This document shows, piece by piece, positions 28,661-38,776 of a stretch of DNA of 64,000 nucleotides. The notes under the pieces are model-generated. The model searched no databases. It saw only the letters and a list, made by a program, of their open reading frames with translations, and had not been told where the DNA came from. Location: positions 372,001 to 436,000 of the forward strand of contig JBGFSY010000004.1 of the NCBI GenBank assembly GCA_041277045.1, in the 5' to 3' direction. The position numbers and the translations under genes were made by a program. The first letter of the stretch is position 1, and every line of letters starts with the position of its first letter. The DNA is from Reddybacter sp041277045. Lineage in GTDB: Bacteria > Pseudomonadota > Gammaproteobacteria > Pseudomonadales > Porticoccaceae.

Positions 28661-29417
28661 CGGCAACATTCAGTGACTCAACACCGTTGGCCATGGGAAT
28701 ATTCAGTTGCTCGGTGGCGAGCTGATTAACTTCCTTTGATACACCGTCCGTCTCATTGCCTAAGACATAGATCGTTTGTGCCTGAGCTTTATGCTCGGCT
28801 AGATTGGTGCCTTTCGCTGCGTTTAAAGTACAAATGCTGGTGCCTAGCTCTGCGAATTCATTGAGGGCGACTGGCAGGCTATCGCAGCGGTAAATGGGGC
28901 AGCGAAAGAGGGTGCCGGCACTGGCTTTAATCACCAGGGGTGACAGTGGCGCACAGCCCTTACTGGGTAATAACAAACCGTCGATGGGGCTGGCGCAAAT
29001 GGAGCGAATCACCATGCCGAGGTTTTGCGGGTTGGTAATGCGATCGAGGGCGATTAAGCAAAGATTTTGAGGGGCTTGTTTAATCAGACTTTGGTAGTCA
29101 CCGTAGTTGGGGCATTGCAGATCCAGGGCGACGCCCTGATCCTGACGCTGATTACGGGATATTCGCGACAGCTCCTTGCGACTGTGGTGTTGAATCTCAA
29201 TATCGCGAGCCTCAGCTAGATTGATGATTTTTTTCATCGTGGCATCACTGCGATTGCTGCTGGCCAGGTGCAAGCGATAGGCGGGGATTGAGGTTTCCTG
29301 CAGGGCTTCTAATACTGTTTTACGACCGAAGACAGTAAGTAATTGTTTGAAAAATTGCTGGCGTTCGGCGTAGCTCATGGTGGTGGGTTCACAAAGTGCT
29401 GAGTCATGGTTCGCCAT
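28611..29417 (-). CDS. SpoU/TrmH-family RNA 2'-O-methyltransferase
   Basis: 268 residues. An N-terminal RNA-binding substrate domain is followed by the SPOUT knot: motif 1 LDRITNPQNLGMVIRS, motif 2 YVLGNETDGVSKEV and motif 3 IPMANGVESLNVAVTAALLAF. It methylates a ribose in rRNA or tRNA; the closest functional group (RlmB versus other TrmH paralogues) cannot be settled by eye. ATG 29378 is an alternative start, 13 codons in. It overlaps the MFS gene tail to tail by 50 bases. Confidence 0.85.
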   Translation of the reverse strand: MANHDSALCEPTTMSYAERQQFFKQLLTVFGRKTVLEALQETSIPAYRLHLASSNRSDATMKKIINLAEARDIEIQHHSRKELSRISRNQRQDQGVALDLQCPNYGDYQSLIKQAPQNLCLIALDRITNPQNLGMVIRSICASPIDGLLLPSKGCAPLSPLVIKASAGTLFRCPIYRCDSLPVALNEFAELGTSICTLNAAKGTNLAEHKAQAQTIYVLGNETDGVSKEVNQLATEQLNIPMANGVESLNVAVTAALLAFRQVIARAE

Positions 29418-29496
29418 TATAGCCTTTCAGCGAGGTGTTTATTAAATTTGAATTTTTAGGTCGTAGAGGTTTTACGCGCCTTAATAGAGAGGGGGC

Positions 29497-31752
29497 TTAG
29501 CTAATTTTCACCGAGGCTTTTTTATCGGGGGTGAGAAGAAAGCCGAGGAGGTGATCTTTGCTTAGTGGCTTTGAATAGAGGTATCCCTGGATCAAGTCAC
29601 ACCCAAAAACTTGCAGAATCGCTAGTTGAGTTTGCTCTTTAACACCCTCAGCGATGGTCATTAGTTTGAGGTCTTTGCCGATACTGATGATGCTGTGTGC
29701 GAGTCGTTTCGCTTTTTCGTCGGTCAATATTTCATCAATAAAACTTTTGTCGATTTTTAATTCATGACTAGGCAGGTTGGCCAGCAGGCTAAGGGAAGAA
29801 AAGCCGGTACCAAAGTCGTCGAGGGAAATTTCTATGCCGATGTCGCTGAAGCGCTGCAAGATGAAAACAGCCAATTTCAAATCTTCGATAAAAATACTTT
29901 CCGTGACTTCGAGCATCAGCGTAAGGTTGTCGTTCGAGTGGCGTTCTATCTCGCGCTGAAAAAACTCAAAGAAACCCTCGGTGAGGAGTTGTTGCACGGA
30001 AACATTGATGGACAGACGGAGGGGCCCATCTGCCGGCAGACCTCTTCGATTTCTGTAATGGCTCGAAAGGTAATAAATTTACCGAGTTCATTCACCAAGC
30101 CCATGCTATTCGGCAATAGGGATGAAGTCACTGGGCGGTACATTACCCAATTTGTGGTTATGCCAGCGCACCAGAGCCTCGACGCCGATTGTGTCGCCGG
30201 TACAACTGTTGATTTGGGGTTGGTAAACCATGGGCAGCTCATCGCGCTCGATGGCGCTGCGTAGCTCCCTTTCAATGGCGGTGTTGTAAGCGCTGCGCTG
30301 CTTTAGATCCTCGGAGAAAAAGGAAGGCTTCGTTGCGGTGTTTTTTAGCCTCATACATGGCGATGTCGGCTTTGCTGAGTAGTGCGCCAAGTTCGCTGCC
30401 GTTACTCAGTACTGTCAGCAGAAATGGGCTGCATTAAGTCATTAATAAAGTTGTTGGCAAGTTGTATGAGGTAGGCCACATCATTTTCAGGAATTCAAAT
30501 AATAAATTCATCGACGCCATGCCTGATGTTTAAGTGTTTGAAATTTTCCTCAATACGTCGTACGACCTCGATCAGTATTTTGTCGCCGGTCAGGTGTCCA
30601 TAGTTATCGTTAATGATTTTGAAGTTATGGGATCAATAAATAAAATTGCGAATTTTCCATGACGTAATTGAGGCCAGCTCTCAAAATATTTGGCCAGATA
30701 GTAGCGATCGCTAAAGCCGGTGAGTTGGTCGTGTTCGGCCTGGAAAATTAGACGGTTCTGAGATTTTTTTTGCTCTCGATTGAATACTCTAAACATCAGG
30801 AAGAGCAGTAAATCGAAGGCAGTTACCATTACGGTTTGCCAGAATAATGTCGGTAAATATTTGCTGTATAGGCTGGATCTTTCGACAGGTGCCAGCATGT
30901 AGTATCGGTAGTAGGGCTCATAGCGGATGGTGAACAAGGCATCCATACCGGGCTCGAACAGGGCGTTGACGGAAATTAGTTGGCTCCCGCTACAAAGTTT
31001 CTCGGGTGACATATCTGCCTGTATTTTTAATTGGCCAATAAAGTAATCAACTAAGGTTTTAGGAATTGGTATTAGATACTCTTTTGCAGCATTCCTACCC
31101 TTGTATTGAGGTCTTGAACTGTAGATAAAATGATAGTCATTTCGAAAAACCTGCAAGATAGTGTCACGCGTTAACTGGCTGTTATTCCATGCGTAACGGT
31201 TAATGCTGTGTTCGATGGTGCTGGTTAGCACCGCGACGACTTTACCGTTTTTACGTACGGCATAGTGTATGGCGATGATTTGCTTGTCGAGCACGGGCAC
31301 AAAGCGATTGCTACCGATAACGGGCCTATTTTGGGTGAGAGTTCTCTGGACGTTGTATTTGGTAAGGGGGGATTTGAGCATTGTTTGTAGGCCGCCGGCA
31401 GTAGTGGCAATTGTCTTACTCGCTTGTATCAGTTTGCCTTCAGGGTCTCGAATCATGAAAGCGGTCACTTCTGGGTTGTTTTAACGACCCGGTCAACCGT
31501 GGCTTTTAACCGGTCAATATCATGGTCCAGGTCGAGTGACAGAAATTCTTCACTGATGGTGTCAAAGAGGTTTTTTTGATAATTGAGCATGGCACGGGTT
31601 GAGGTAAAGCTGACATCATTGGGGCAGCGCAGCTCAGTATCGGCATCTTGCTTGATTTTTTCCCATTGGAACTCGCCAAGCACAATTAAGGCAATGATTG
31701 AGCTGAAAGTGACGAATAAATAGGGTCGCCACAAATTACTAAGCACTTTCAT
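29497..31752 (-). pseudogene. membrane sensor-GGDEF-EAL gene, heavily decayed
   Basis: Pieces of one gene lie in order on the minus strand in changing frames. ATG 31752 begins an N-terminal membrane helix. After a shift near 31475-31490, a periplasmic sensor region (VTAFMIRDPEGKL), a second helix and the start of a GGDEF domain follow. After a shift near 30625 the GGDEF continues (IINDNYGH) to HGVDEF, a mutated active site, and TGA 30495-30497. The EAL domain follows in at least two frames (VEALVRW, VTESIF, LDDFGTG, LKIDKSF, IAEGVK). At least four lesions are visible, so no full-length product is possible. Confidence 0.88.
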
Positions 31753-31879
31753 CCGTAAGCACTCGAAACCGTGAGGTGTTTACTTACGATTTATCATGGA
31801 AGCCACAATTTATATGTTAAATTAAATGTGGCGGAGTCGTGATGGTCTGCCTGAATGTTTTTTATTAATCCGATTGAGC

Positions 31880-32272
31880 TTATTTGCTGGCCACTTTCTC
31901 GGTGGCAAGGGTTGCCTTTGTCCAGGCCTCAAAACCGCCATCGATATGGCAGATGGGGTTTAACCCCATGTTTTTTAGGGCTAAAGTGGCGAGAGCAGAG
32001 CGATGACTTTTCGCACAATAAAGAATAAAGCTTTTGCCCGATGAAAAAATATCCCGGTGGTATTCACTTTCTGGGTCGACCCAGAACTCAAGCATACCCC
32101 GGGGTGCATGCAGGGCACCGGGGATTTTTCCGCCACGATAAAGTTCGCGAATATCGCGGATATCAACGAAGACTGTGTTGTCATCATCAAGTCGCTCAGC
32201 GGCTTGTTCAAGACTGATTGTTTTAATTTCTTTGAGGGCATTATCGACCAGTTGTTTGGCACTGATTTTCAT
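31880..32272 (-). CDS. single-domain rhodanese-like sulfurtransferase
   Basis: 130 residues. Active-site loop CAKSHRS carries the catalytic Cys (CX4R form), preceded by FVDIRDIRELYRGGKIPGALH and followed by HIDGGFEAW. It would transfer sulfane sulfur to thiols or cyanide. Cytoplasmic, no signal peptide. It is divergent from tas. Confidence 0.88.
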   Translation of the reverse strand: MKISAKQLVDNALKEIKTISLEQAAERLDDDNTVFVDIRDIRELYRGGKIPGALHAPRGMLEFWVDPESEYHRDIFSSGKSFILYCAKSHRSALATLALKNMGLNPICHIDGGFEAWTKATLATEKVASK

Positions 32273-32436
32273 GGGCTATCCTTAGTTTATTGTTATTGCG
32301 AACTACTGGTGTTTGATACTACCCGATAGAGGTACTGGCTTTGTACTGTTTTATTTAACTCGATAGGTTTAAATAGCGGCTCTAACTAATAACAAAATAG
32401 CTAAAGCTAAAGGCTTGGCAGCAGGGAATAATCACT

Positions 32437-33483
32437 ATGGAATATCGTACATTGGGTCGAACGGACCTTAAGGTCAGCGCCATATGTTTGGGCACGATGA
32501 CCTGGGGGCAGCAAAACAGCCTTGATGAGGCGATTGAGCAAATGGACTTTGCCCTTGCCGAAGGTGTTAGCTTTTTCGATACGGCAGAAATGTACCCGGT
32601 ACCACCACGGCCTGAAACGCAGGGCCGCACCGAAGAGTACGTCGGAGAATGGTTTGCCCGCCGGGGTAAGCGAAGTGAGGTTGTACTGGCGAGCAAGGTG
32701 TCGGGCCGCTCTGAAGCAACGGGTGACTGGAAGCACCTGCGCGGTGGCCCACGTTTGAATCGTGAACATATCCATCAGGCAGTGCGTGACTCCCTCAAGC
32801 GTTTACAGACCGATTATATTGACCTCTATCAGGTGCACTGGCCGGAGCGCACCACCAACTTTTTCGGTCAGCTGGGTTATCGTCACAAAGAGCAGCCTGA
32901 TTTGGCCTCTATTGAGGAGACGCTCACGGCCCTGTCGGAGTTGGTTAAAGATGGCCTGGTGCGCCATATTGGCGTGTCGAACGAAACTCCCTGGGGAGTG
33001 ATGGAATATTTACGCCATGCTCGAGAGGATGATCTCCAGCGTATTGTCAGTATTCAAAATCCCTATAACTTGCTTAATCGCAGTTTTGAAGTGGGTTTGG
33101 CCGAGATGGCAATGCGTGAGGATGTCGGCTTGCTGGCTTATTCACCATTGGCGATGGCCATGTTGTCGGGCAAATATATGCATGGCCAGCGTCCTGAGGG
33201 TGCACGTCTGACCTTGTTTGACCGTTTTCAACGCTATTCTAGCCCTCAGGCTGTTGCCGCTTCAGAGGCTTATGTGAAGTTGGCACACGAGCATGGTTTG
33301 GATCCCTCGAGCATGGCTCTGGCTTATGTGAACAGCAGGGAGTTCGTCACCAGTAATATTATTGGCGCCACTAATCTTGAACAATTGAAGACAAATATTG
33401 CCAGTATTGACTGTGTTTTATCGACAGAGGTAAAACAGGGCATAGAGGCGCTACATCAGCGTAATTCAAATCCCGCGCCTTAA
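32437..33483 (+). CDS. tas: aldo/keto reductase Tas
   Basis: 348 residues, similar along the whole length to E. coli Tas: MEYRTLGRTDLKVSAICLGTM at the start, DTAEMYPVPPRPETQG with the catalytic Asp and Tyr, DLYQVHWPERTTNFFG, IQNPYNLLNRSFEVGLAE and IIGATNLEQLKTNI. It is an NADPH-dependent reductase of uncertain natural substrate. (The first motif is given to its first 20-21 residues only.) Convergent with the downstream thioesterase. Confidence 0.93.
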   Translation: MEYRTLGRTDLKVSAICLGTMTWGQQNSLDEAIEQMDFALAEGVSFFDTAEMYPVPPRPETQGRTEEYVGEWFARRGKRSEVVLASKVSGRSEATGDWKHLRGGPRLNREHIHQAVRDSLKRLQTDYIDLYQVHWPERTTNFFGQLGYRHKEQPDLASIEETLTALSELVKDGLVRHIGVSNETPWGVMEYLRHAREDDLQRIVSIQNPYNLLNRSFEVGLAEMAMREDVGLLAYSPLAMAMLSGKYMHGQRPEGARLTLFDRFQRYSSPQAVAASEAYVKLAHEHGLDPSSMALAYVNSREFVTSNIIGATNLEQLKTNIASIDCVLSTEVKQGIEALHQRNSNPAP

Positions 33484-33594
33484 TGTAGGTACGTTAAAAA
33501 TCCAAGCTAGGGGGTTGAGCTGCTTTAATAATATAGCCTGGGCCTAATGTCGCCCACCCCGTTTAATATTTGTGAGCTTATCTTATCTAAGCAA

Positions 33595-34017
33595 TTATTG
33601 ATCTTTAATAATCATCGTCAACCTTGAAATACAAACGGTTTTCCCGTCTTCATTGCGAATCATAATTTCCCACACATGAGTTGAACGACCCAGGTGCATG
33701 GGTTTGGCGGTGCCGTAAACAAAGCCCTCGGAGACCGAGCGAATATGGTTGGCATTAATTTCCAGACCCACGCAATACTGCTTTTCCATATCGATACACA
33801 AGGACGATGCGTGGCTGCCGACAGTTTCGGCGAGCAGGCAGGAGGCGCCGCCGTGGAGGATGCCGTAGGGCTGGCGGGTGCGCTCATCGACGGGCATGCG
33901 GGCGGTAATATAGTCATCGCCAAAGTCGGTGTACTCGATGCCAGAGTTAGTGGCGGCCCCATCGGGGAAATCATTGTTGAGTACATCGAGAGACAGGGAT
34001 TTTTTCCAGATTGTCAT
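33595..34017 (-). CDS. hotdog thioesterase, MenI/YdiI-like
   Basis: 140 residues. It closely resembles E. coli YdiI/MenI (1,4-dihydroxy-2-naphthoyl-CoA hydrolase): MPVDERTRQPYGILHGGAS with the catalytic LHGG, LAETVGS with the catalytic Glu, GLEINANHIRS and VWEIMIRNEDGK. No menaquinone gene is in the window, so its substrate here may be another aromatic or acyl-CoA. Confidence 0.85.
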   Translation of the reverse strand: MTIWKKSLSLDVLNNDFPDGAATNSGIEYTDFGDDYITARMPVDERTRQPYGILHGGASCLLAETVGSHASSLCIDMEKQYCVGLEINANHIRSVSEGFVYGTAKPMHLGRSTHVWEIMIRNEDGKTVCISRLTMIIKDQ

Positions 34018-34053
34018 TTTATGTTGCCTTATTTTTATCTTTTAAATTTTAGC

Positions 34054-35781
34054 TTAAGAGCCTTCAGGATAGAGCGACTTTAAGTGCTGTCGTCTATCCT
34101 TGTTTTCGCCTGAAGTGCTTGCTGCGCCACTTTTTCTCAAACGTTCTAATTGCAGAAAAATAGTGTCACAACTCACCGGCTGTTGAGAGTCACTATTACT
34201 GTATAGCCGCGCATCAAGGGCTTTAAACTCAGCGCTTAATCCATCATTATCAGCCAGCTCGGCGACTTGTTCCAGGCTGTGCAAGTGCTCCTGCTGCCAA
34301 TGCACGCGGGCCCAGTTGATAATGGCCTGGCGTAGACTCGGGTAATTATCGATGGCGCAGGCCATGCGAATTTCTTTAAACAGCTCTTTATCGGGCACAG
34401 CGGCCAGGCCTTGTGTTGGCGCTGGTGTGGTAGTCGGGCGATTACGCCACCACAAAGCAGTAAAACAAGCGGCGACAATCAGCAGCACAAGGTTACTTGC
34501 GGCGAGCATCCAGAAATAAGTATTTGTTATGGGCGCGCTCATGCTGTGTTGTATCTGGGGTGAGCTGCTGGTCGTATTGCTTTCACCTGTTGGCACTGCA
34601 GTGTCGTCGGTCATTTCTAGCGAGCCGCTCGGGGGCAGAACATTCAGTGTGCGGCCTTTGATAACGGTCTGGCGAAGGGCGTTCGCTTCTGTGTCCCACC
34701 AGTCCAGGCTAATGTCGGGCAGGGTGATGCTACCGACTTGCGTTGGCACGATGGCAATGGACTCAATGCGCTTGCCGAATACGCCGGCCTCGCTAACACT
34801 ATCCTCCATTTGCGCCTGATCGGGATAGAGTTTGTAGTTTTTGCTGCTTGGCATTTGCAAAGGGGGTAATTGGCTGCCCATTAGGCCCTGCCCCGTAATG
34901 GTGATGGTGCGGGTCAATGGCTCACCCAGGGTGATATCGTCCGTGGTATTGCTCCAGCGCTCCTGCAAACCCACACCTTTACCCGGCAACCAATGTTGCA
35001 GGGTGTTGTTGTTGGGCATGGGTTTAATCTGCAATTGTTTGACTTCGGTATTGAAAAAAGCCTGTCTACCCCGTTGTCGAAAGAGTGAACCACTGTGGCG
35101 AGTAGTTTGTTCTGCAATCACTCCTCGGTATTGAATCGCTGGTATTTCCAGTGTCAAACTACTATCGGCAAAAATGGCGTAGCGGGTTTCGACCACGGTG
35201 TATTGCTTGCCATCTATCTCTTTTTGATACTGGCTTTCGGCCACTTTAATCAGTTGTGCCTCCGGTACGGCCAGTTCGCCAATAGTGAAATTACTCATGG
35301 GCACGGAGGTATATAAACGCAGTGTCAGCAGGGCCTGTTCCTGCACATAGGCACTACTTTTGTCGAGTATGGTTTCGGTAAATACAGCGGCTCCGGCAAC
35401 TTGGGTGCTGGCTTTGGCTTTGCTTACTTTTATTTCCAGTGCGTTGCTGATTTCATCTTTGAAGGTGAAAGAGGGGATCAGTAAGTTGCCGGTGCGCTTG
35501 GGTGAGAGCGTGAATATCCATTGTGTGAACGAGGTGGCATGACCATTGAGGTTCGAATATTTGTTTTGCTGATTGCGGCCTAAAAGATTGAAGTCCTTTT
35601 CCAGAGCACTGAAATCCGGCTCGCCAAACAGAACCTGTTCACTAAAAACAACAGTGAGTTCGAAGCTTTCGCCGAGGTTGACGGTGCTGCGATCGACCTT
35701 GCTTAACAGGCTTGCGGCGTAGCCATCGACTGCCATCATCATTAAAAGCAGGCCAATAAAATAGCTGCCGAAGCGGTGCAT
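34054..35781 (-). CDS. batD: BatD family protein (oxygen-tolerance type)
   Basis: About 575 residues from ATG 35781, which starts a signal peptide (MHRFGSYFIGLLLMMMAVDG); a TTG 12 codons upstream is the alternative. The exported part has Ig-like BatD domains (VNLGESFELTVVFSEQV, then WIFTLSPKRTGNLLIPSF), followed by a transmembrane helix near residue 430 and a cytoplasmic helical tail. It is the last gene of the moxR-vWA operon. BatD proteins are thought to form an envelope complex with BatA/B; the precise function is unresolved. Confidence 0.85.
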   Translation of the reverse strand: MHRFGSYFIGLLLMMMAVDGYAASLLSKVDRSTVNLGESFELTVVFSEQVLFGEPDFSALEKDFNLLGRNQQNKYSNLNGHATSFTQWIFTLSPKRTGNLLIPSFTFKDEISNALEIKVSKAKASTQVAGAAVFTETILDKSSAYVQEQALLTLRLYTSVPMSNFTIGELAVPEAQLIKVAESQYQKEIDGKQYTVVETRYAIFADSSLTLEIPAIQYRGVIAEQTTRHSGSLFRQRGRQAFFNTEVKQLQIKPMPNNNTLQHWLPGKGVGLQERWSNTTDDITLGEPLTRTITITGQGLMGSQLPPLQMPSSKNYKLYPDQAQMEDSVSEAGVFGKRIESIAIVPTQVGSITLPDISLDWWDTEANALRQTVIKGRTLNVLPPSGSLEMTDDTAVPTGESNTTSSSPQIQHSMSAPITNTYFWMLAASNLVLLIVAACFTALWWRNRPTTTPAPTQGLAAVPDKELFKEIRMACAIDNYPSLRQAIINWARVHWQQEHLHSLEQVAELADNDGLSAEFKALDARLYSNSDSQQPVSCDTIFLQLERLRKSGAASTSGENKDRRQHLKSLYPEGS

Positions 35782-35810
35782 TTGAGTGGCTCGGGTGGCG
35801 ATTTGTGTAC

Positions 35811-37796
35811 TTACCAACGTTCTGTCTCCTGCTGCTGAGGCGGGCTTTGATTTGAGCGACCACGGCCGTTTTGTTGCTGGTGTTGCCAGGCTTCGTATTC
35901 AAACTTTCGACGCATTAAGCCACTGGGGTCGTCGGGTACGCGGCGCAACCATTGCTCAAGGGCCTGGCGTTGTTCTTCGGGCATTGCGTCGGCAGCAGAG
36001 GGTTTGGCCCCGGCTGCACTCTGCGATTTTTCATCGTCGGCATTTTGCTCTTTGTCGTCACCCGCGCTGGCCTCGTCTTTTTCTTCGGCGTCGCTGTCTG
36101 CTTCGTTATTACCGTCTTCTTGATTTTGTTCTGGCTGGTATTCAGGCTTTGAATCCGATTCCTGTTCTTTATCGTCGGGCTTATCCCTGGGCTGGCCGGA
36201 ATCTTTATCGCCTTGCTCGCCATTTTGTTCTGAATCCGACGACGCACCCTCTTTTGATTCGTCTTTATTGCCCTCGCCTTTTTCATCTTTCTGCTGGTTT
36301 TTGTCGTCCTGGGATTGTTCTTTTTCTTGCTGCTGTTCTTGTTCTTGTTCTTGTTCTTGTTCTTGTTCTTGTTCTTGTTCCTTTTCCTGTTGAAGCGCTT
36401 TTTCTACCAGGTCTTTATTAAAAACGGCGTCCTCATGCAGAGTGTCTAATTCGAGGGCCGTTTGATAATTTTCCAGTGCCGCTTCCAGCTGCCCGGCTTT
36501 TGCTTGGGAATTCGCCAGATTGTAGAGACTGTCAGCACTGGCTGCGCTATTTTTAAAGTGTTCTTCAGCGGCGCTAAAGTCGCCATTTTTGTAGGCTGCT
36601 GAGCCTTTCCAGTTGGGGTTTTTGAAGAGCGCCTCGGCTGCTTCTGCGTCACCGGCGGCCAGTGCCTTTTGCCCCTGCTGATCACTGCGTAGCCAAAGGT
36701 CTTGCCACTCCATGGCGTGGCTATTATCTGGAGCAAATGCCAGTGGGGCCAGAATAAGTAGGGCCAGCACATTGCGGCGAAAGGCCAGAACCAGAAAAGG
36801 CAGCAGTGGCAGAATGAGCCAGAAACCGCTGTCGTGCCAGGTGTCAAAGGTGCGTTGTAATTGTTGGCTTTGCTCGCTATCAGCACTGTCGAAAAGCCGA
36901 CTTAGGGCCTCAATATCACTGTCGTCGGTAGAGAGCTTTCGGTAAAGGCCCCCATTGCTCTGAGCGAGCGCACGCAAGGGTTTTTCCCGCAATTGGGCAA
37001 GTACGATATTGCCACGACTGTCTTTGACAAAACCACCTTTGTTCCCGGTAGAGGTGGCGGGAATGGGCGCCCCAGCCTTTGTACCCAGTGCTAGTACAGA
37101 GACTTTAATGTCTTTTACGTCTTCTAGCTGCGAATTCATTAGGGGCAAGTCAGCACTGGGTAGGCCGTCGGAAACTAACAGAATGTGCCCCGATTCAAAG
37201 CCGCTTTTACGGATTAAGGCCATGCCTTTTTCCAATGCTTGCACCGGTTGATTACCGCTCAGGGGCATGATCATCGGGTTGAGTGCTGGCAGCAGTGAAA
37301 TGATGGTTGCCGTGTCGTCCGTCAGCGGTGTCACGACGTGGGCATCACCGGCGTAGGCGACGAGGGCGGTGGTGCCCTCCTGCCGTGCGTGTAATAGATC
37401 GGTCAATTTGAGGCGGGCACGGGTCAGGCGGTTGGGCTTCACATCCTCCGCCAGCATAGAGGGTGACAAATCGAGCAAGATGACCAGCGGCGTTTGCTGC
37501 TTGTGAATGGGCAGGGGGATTTTATGCCAGCTCGGCCCAGCAAGGGCAAGACAGGCGCAGAGCCAGGGGACGAGTAGCCACCAATGCAGACGCTGGCGTG
37601 TTGCCCCGTCACTTTGTTCGACTAAATAGGGCAGCAGCTCGGGGGCGATAACGCCCTGCCAGTTACTGCTGTTAGTACTACGACGAGCCAGTAGCAAAGC
37701 CAGCGCAATACCGGGCAACAGGGCCGCTAGCCACCAGGGTCGTAACCAGTGAAATTGGGTGATGGCTGTTGCTAGCGCTGCTGAAAACTCACTCAT
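35811..37796 (-). CDS. BatB-BatC fusion: von Willebrand A domain plus TPR protein
   Basis: 661 residues. Two N-terminal membrane helices are followed by a vWA domain with MIDAS LDLSPSM, another helix near residue 330 (FWLILPLLPFLVLAFR), TPR repeats (about 395-480; LYNLANSQAKAGQLEAALENYQ), and a very acidic, low-complexity tail containing a run of alternating Glu-Gln encoded by a hexanucleotide repeat. In many genomes BatB and BatC are separate; here they are one chain. The start overlaps the batA stop by 4 bases. Confidence 0.88.
   Translation of the reverse strand: MSEFSAALATAITQFHWLRPWWLAALLPGIALALLLARRSTNSSNWQGVIAPELLPYLVEQSDGATRQRLHWWLLVPWLCACLALAGPSWHKIPLPIHKQQTPLVILLDLSPSMLAEDVKPNRLTRARLKLTDLLHARQEGTTALVAYAGDAHVVTPLTDDTATIISLLPALNPMIMPLSGNQPVQALEKGMALIRKSGFESGHILLVSDGLPSADLPLMNSQLEDVKDIKVSVLALGTKAGAPIPATSTGNKGGFVKDSRGNIVLAQLREKPLRALAQSNGGLYRKLSTDDSDIEALSRLFDSADSEQSQQLQRTFDTWHDSGFWLILPLLPFLVLAFRRNVLALLILAPLAFAPDNSHAMEWQDLWLRSDQQGQKALAAGDAEAAEALFKNPNWKGSAAYKNGDFSAAEEHFKNSAASADSLYNLANSQAKAGQLEAALENYQTALELDTLHEDAVFNKDLVEKALQQEKEQEQEQEQEQEQEQEQQQEKEQSQDDKNQQKDEKGEGNKDESKEGASSDSEQNGEQGDKDSGQPRDKPDDKEQESDSKPEYQPEQNQEDGNNEADSDAEEKDEASAGDDKEQNADDEKSQSAAGAKPSAADAMPEEQRQALEQWLRRVPDDPSGLMRRKFEYEAWQHQQQNGRGRSNQSPPQQQETERW
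36335..36380. repeat. hexanucleotide microsatellite (GTTCTT)7 in batBC
   Basis: Seven perfect GTTCTT units (36335-36376) plus a partial one, encoding Glu-Gln repeats on the minus strand. Because the unit is 6 bases, copy-number change alters length by two residues without shifting frame. Confidence 0.95.
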
Positions 37797-38776
37797 GCCT
37801 TTACCCCCCGAAAAAGGAGTAGCAAGCTGCTCAATAGCAAAGCTGCGCCCAGGGGCCAGTAAAACAGTGCCCGGGTGGGGCGGAAGGTTTCGGCGTCCTG
37901 ACTGACCGGCTCGAGCAGGTCGAGGGTGGCGTAGATTTGCGCTAGCTCTTTGGGATTGCGGGCGCGAAAATATTGGCCGCCGGTTTGCGCGGCAATAGCT
38001 CGAAGGGTGGTTTCGTCGAGGTCGGCAGAGGGGTTAATGCGGCGCACACCGAATAAACTGCGGCGCAAAATCTCATCGGCACCGACACCAATGGTGTAGA
38101 TCTTCACCTCGTAGGCGGCAGCTAATTCGGCGGCTTTCAGGGGCTCGACTTCGCCCGCCGTATTCGCACCGTCGGTGAGCAAGATGATGACACGACTGTT
38201 TTCGTCTTTATCTTTCAGGCGTTTTACGCCGAGACCGATGGCATCGCCAATCGCTGTACCCTTGCCGGCAAAGCCGATTAAAGCCTCCTGCAATAGCGTA
38301 TTGAGTGTTAGTCGGTCAAAGGTCAAAGGCGTTTGCAGATAGGCGTGGTCACCAAACAGAATAAGGCCGAGCCTGTCTCCGCTGCGCCGCTCGACAAAAT
38401 CGCCGACCACGGCTTTAACCACGCTTAAGCGGTCAACTAGCGAGCCCCTGACCTCCATATCTTCCACTTCCATGCTACCGCTTATATCAACCGCCAAGAG
38501 CAGGTCGCGACCACTGATGGGCAGGGCGATGGGGTCGCCTATCCACTGGGGACGACTGGCGGCCAGCAAGCAGGCGAGCCAGATAAGTATGAGCAGGGCG
38601 AGGCTCGGCCAATTACGGCGACTCACCGCAGGGCTGCTTTGGCTGTCGGCGGCGAGCTGGGCATAAACGGGGGCGAGCAGTGCGGCTTGTGCGTCATCCG
38701 CGGGCTTGCGCCACCAGCGATACAATAAAGGCAGGGGGGCCAGTACGAGCATCCAGGGCCAGATTAAGCTAAGCAT
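37793..38776 (-). CDS. batA: BatA-type vWA domain membrane protein
   Basis: 327 residues. An N-terminal membrane helix pair brackets a basic segment; the vWA domain has a full MIDAS (AVDISGSMEVEDM, then GTAIGDAIGLG and LLTDGANTAGE). The C-terminal helix is ALLLSSLLLLFRG. BatA proteins act with MoxR ATPase in envelope or complex-maturation roles. It overlaps its neighbours by 1-4 bases on both sides, so the operon is tightly coupled. Confidence 0.9.
   Translation of the reverse strand: MLSLIWPWMLVLAPLPLLYRWWRKPADDAQAALLAPVYAQLAADSQSSPAVSRRNWPSLALLILIWLACLLAASRPQWIGDPIALPISGRDLLLAVDISGSMEVEDMEVRGSLVDRLSVVKAVVGDFVERRSGDRLGLILFGDHAYLQTPLTFDRLTLNTLLQEALIGFAGKGTAIGDAIGLGVKRLKDKDENSRVIILLTDGANTAGEVEPLKAAELAAAYEVKIYTIGVGADEILRRSLFGVRRINPSADLDETTLRAIAAQTGGQYFRARNPKELAQIYATLDLLEPVSQDAETFRPTRALFYWPLGAALLLSSLLLLFRGVKA

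Noticed and set aside
35786..36421. 211-codon plus-strand ORF opposite the BatBC tail
   Set aside because: Low-complexity mirror of the Glu/Gln-rich coding repeat, without ribosome-binding site or family similarity.
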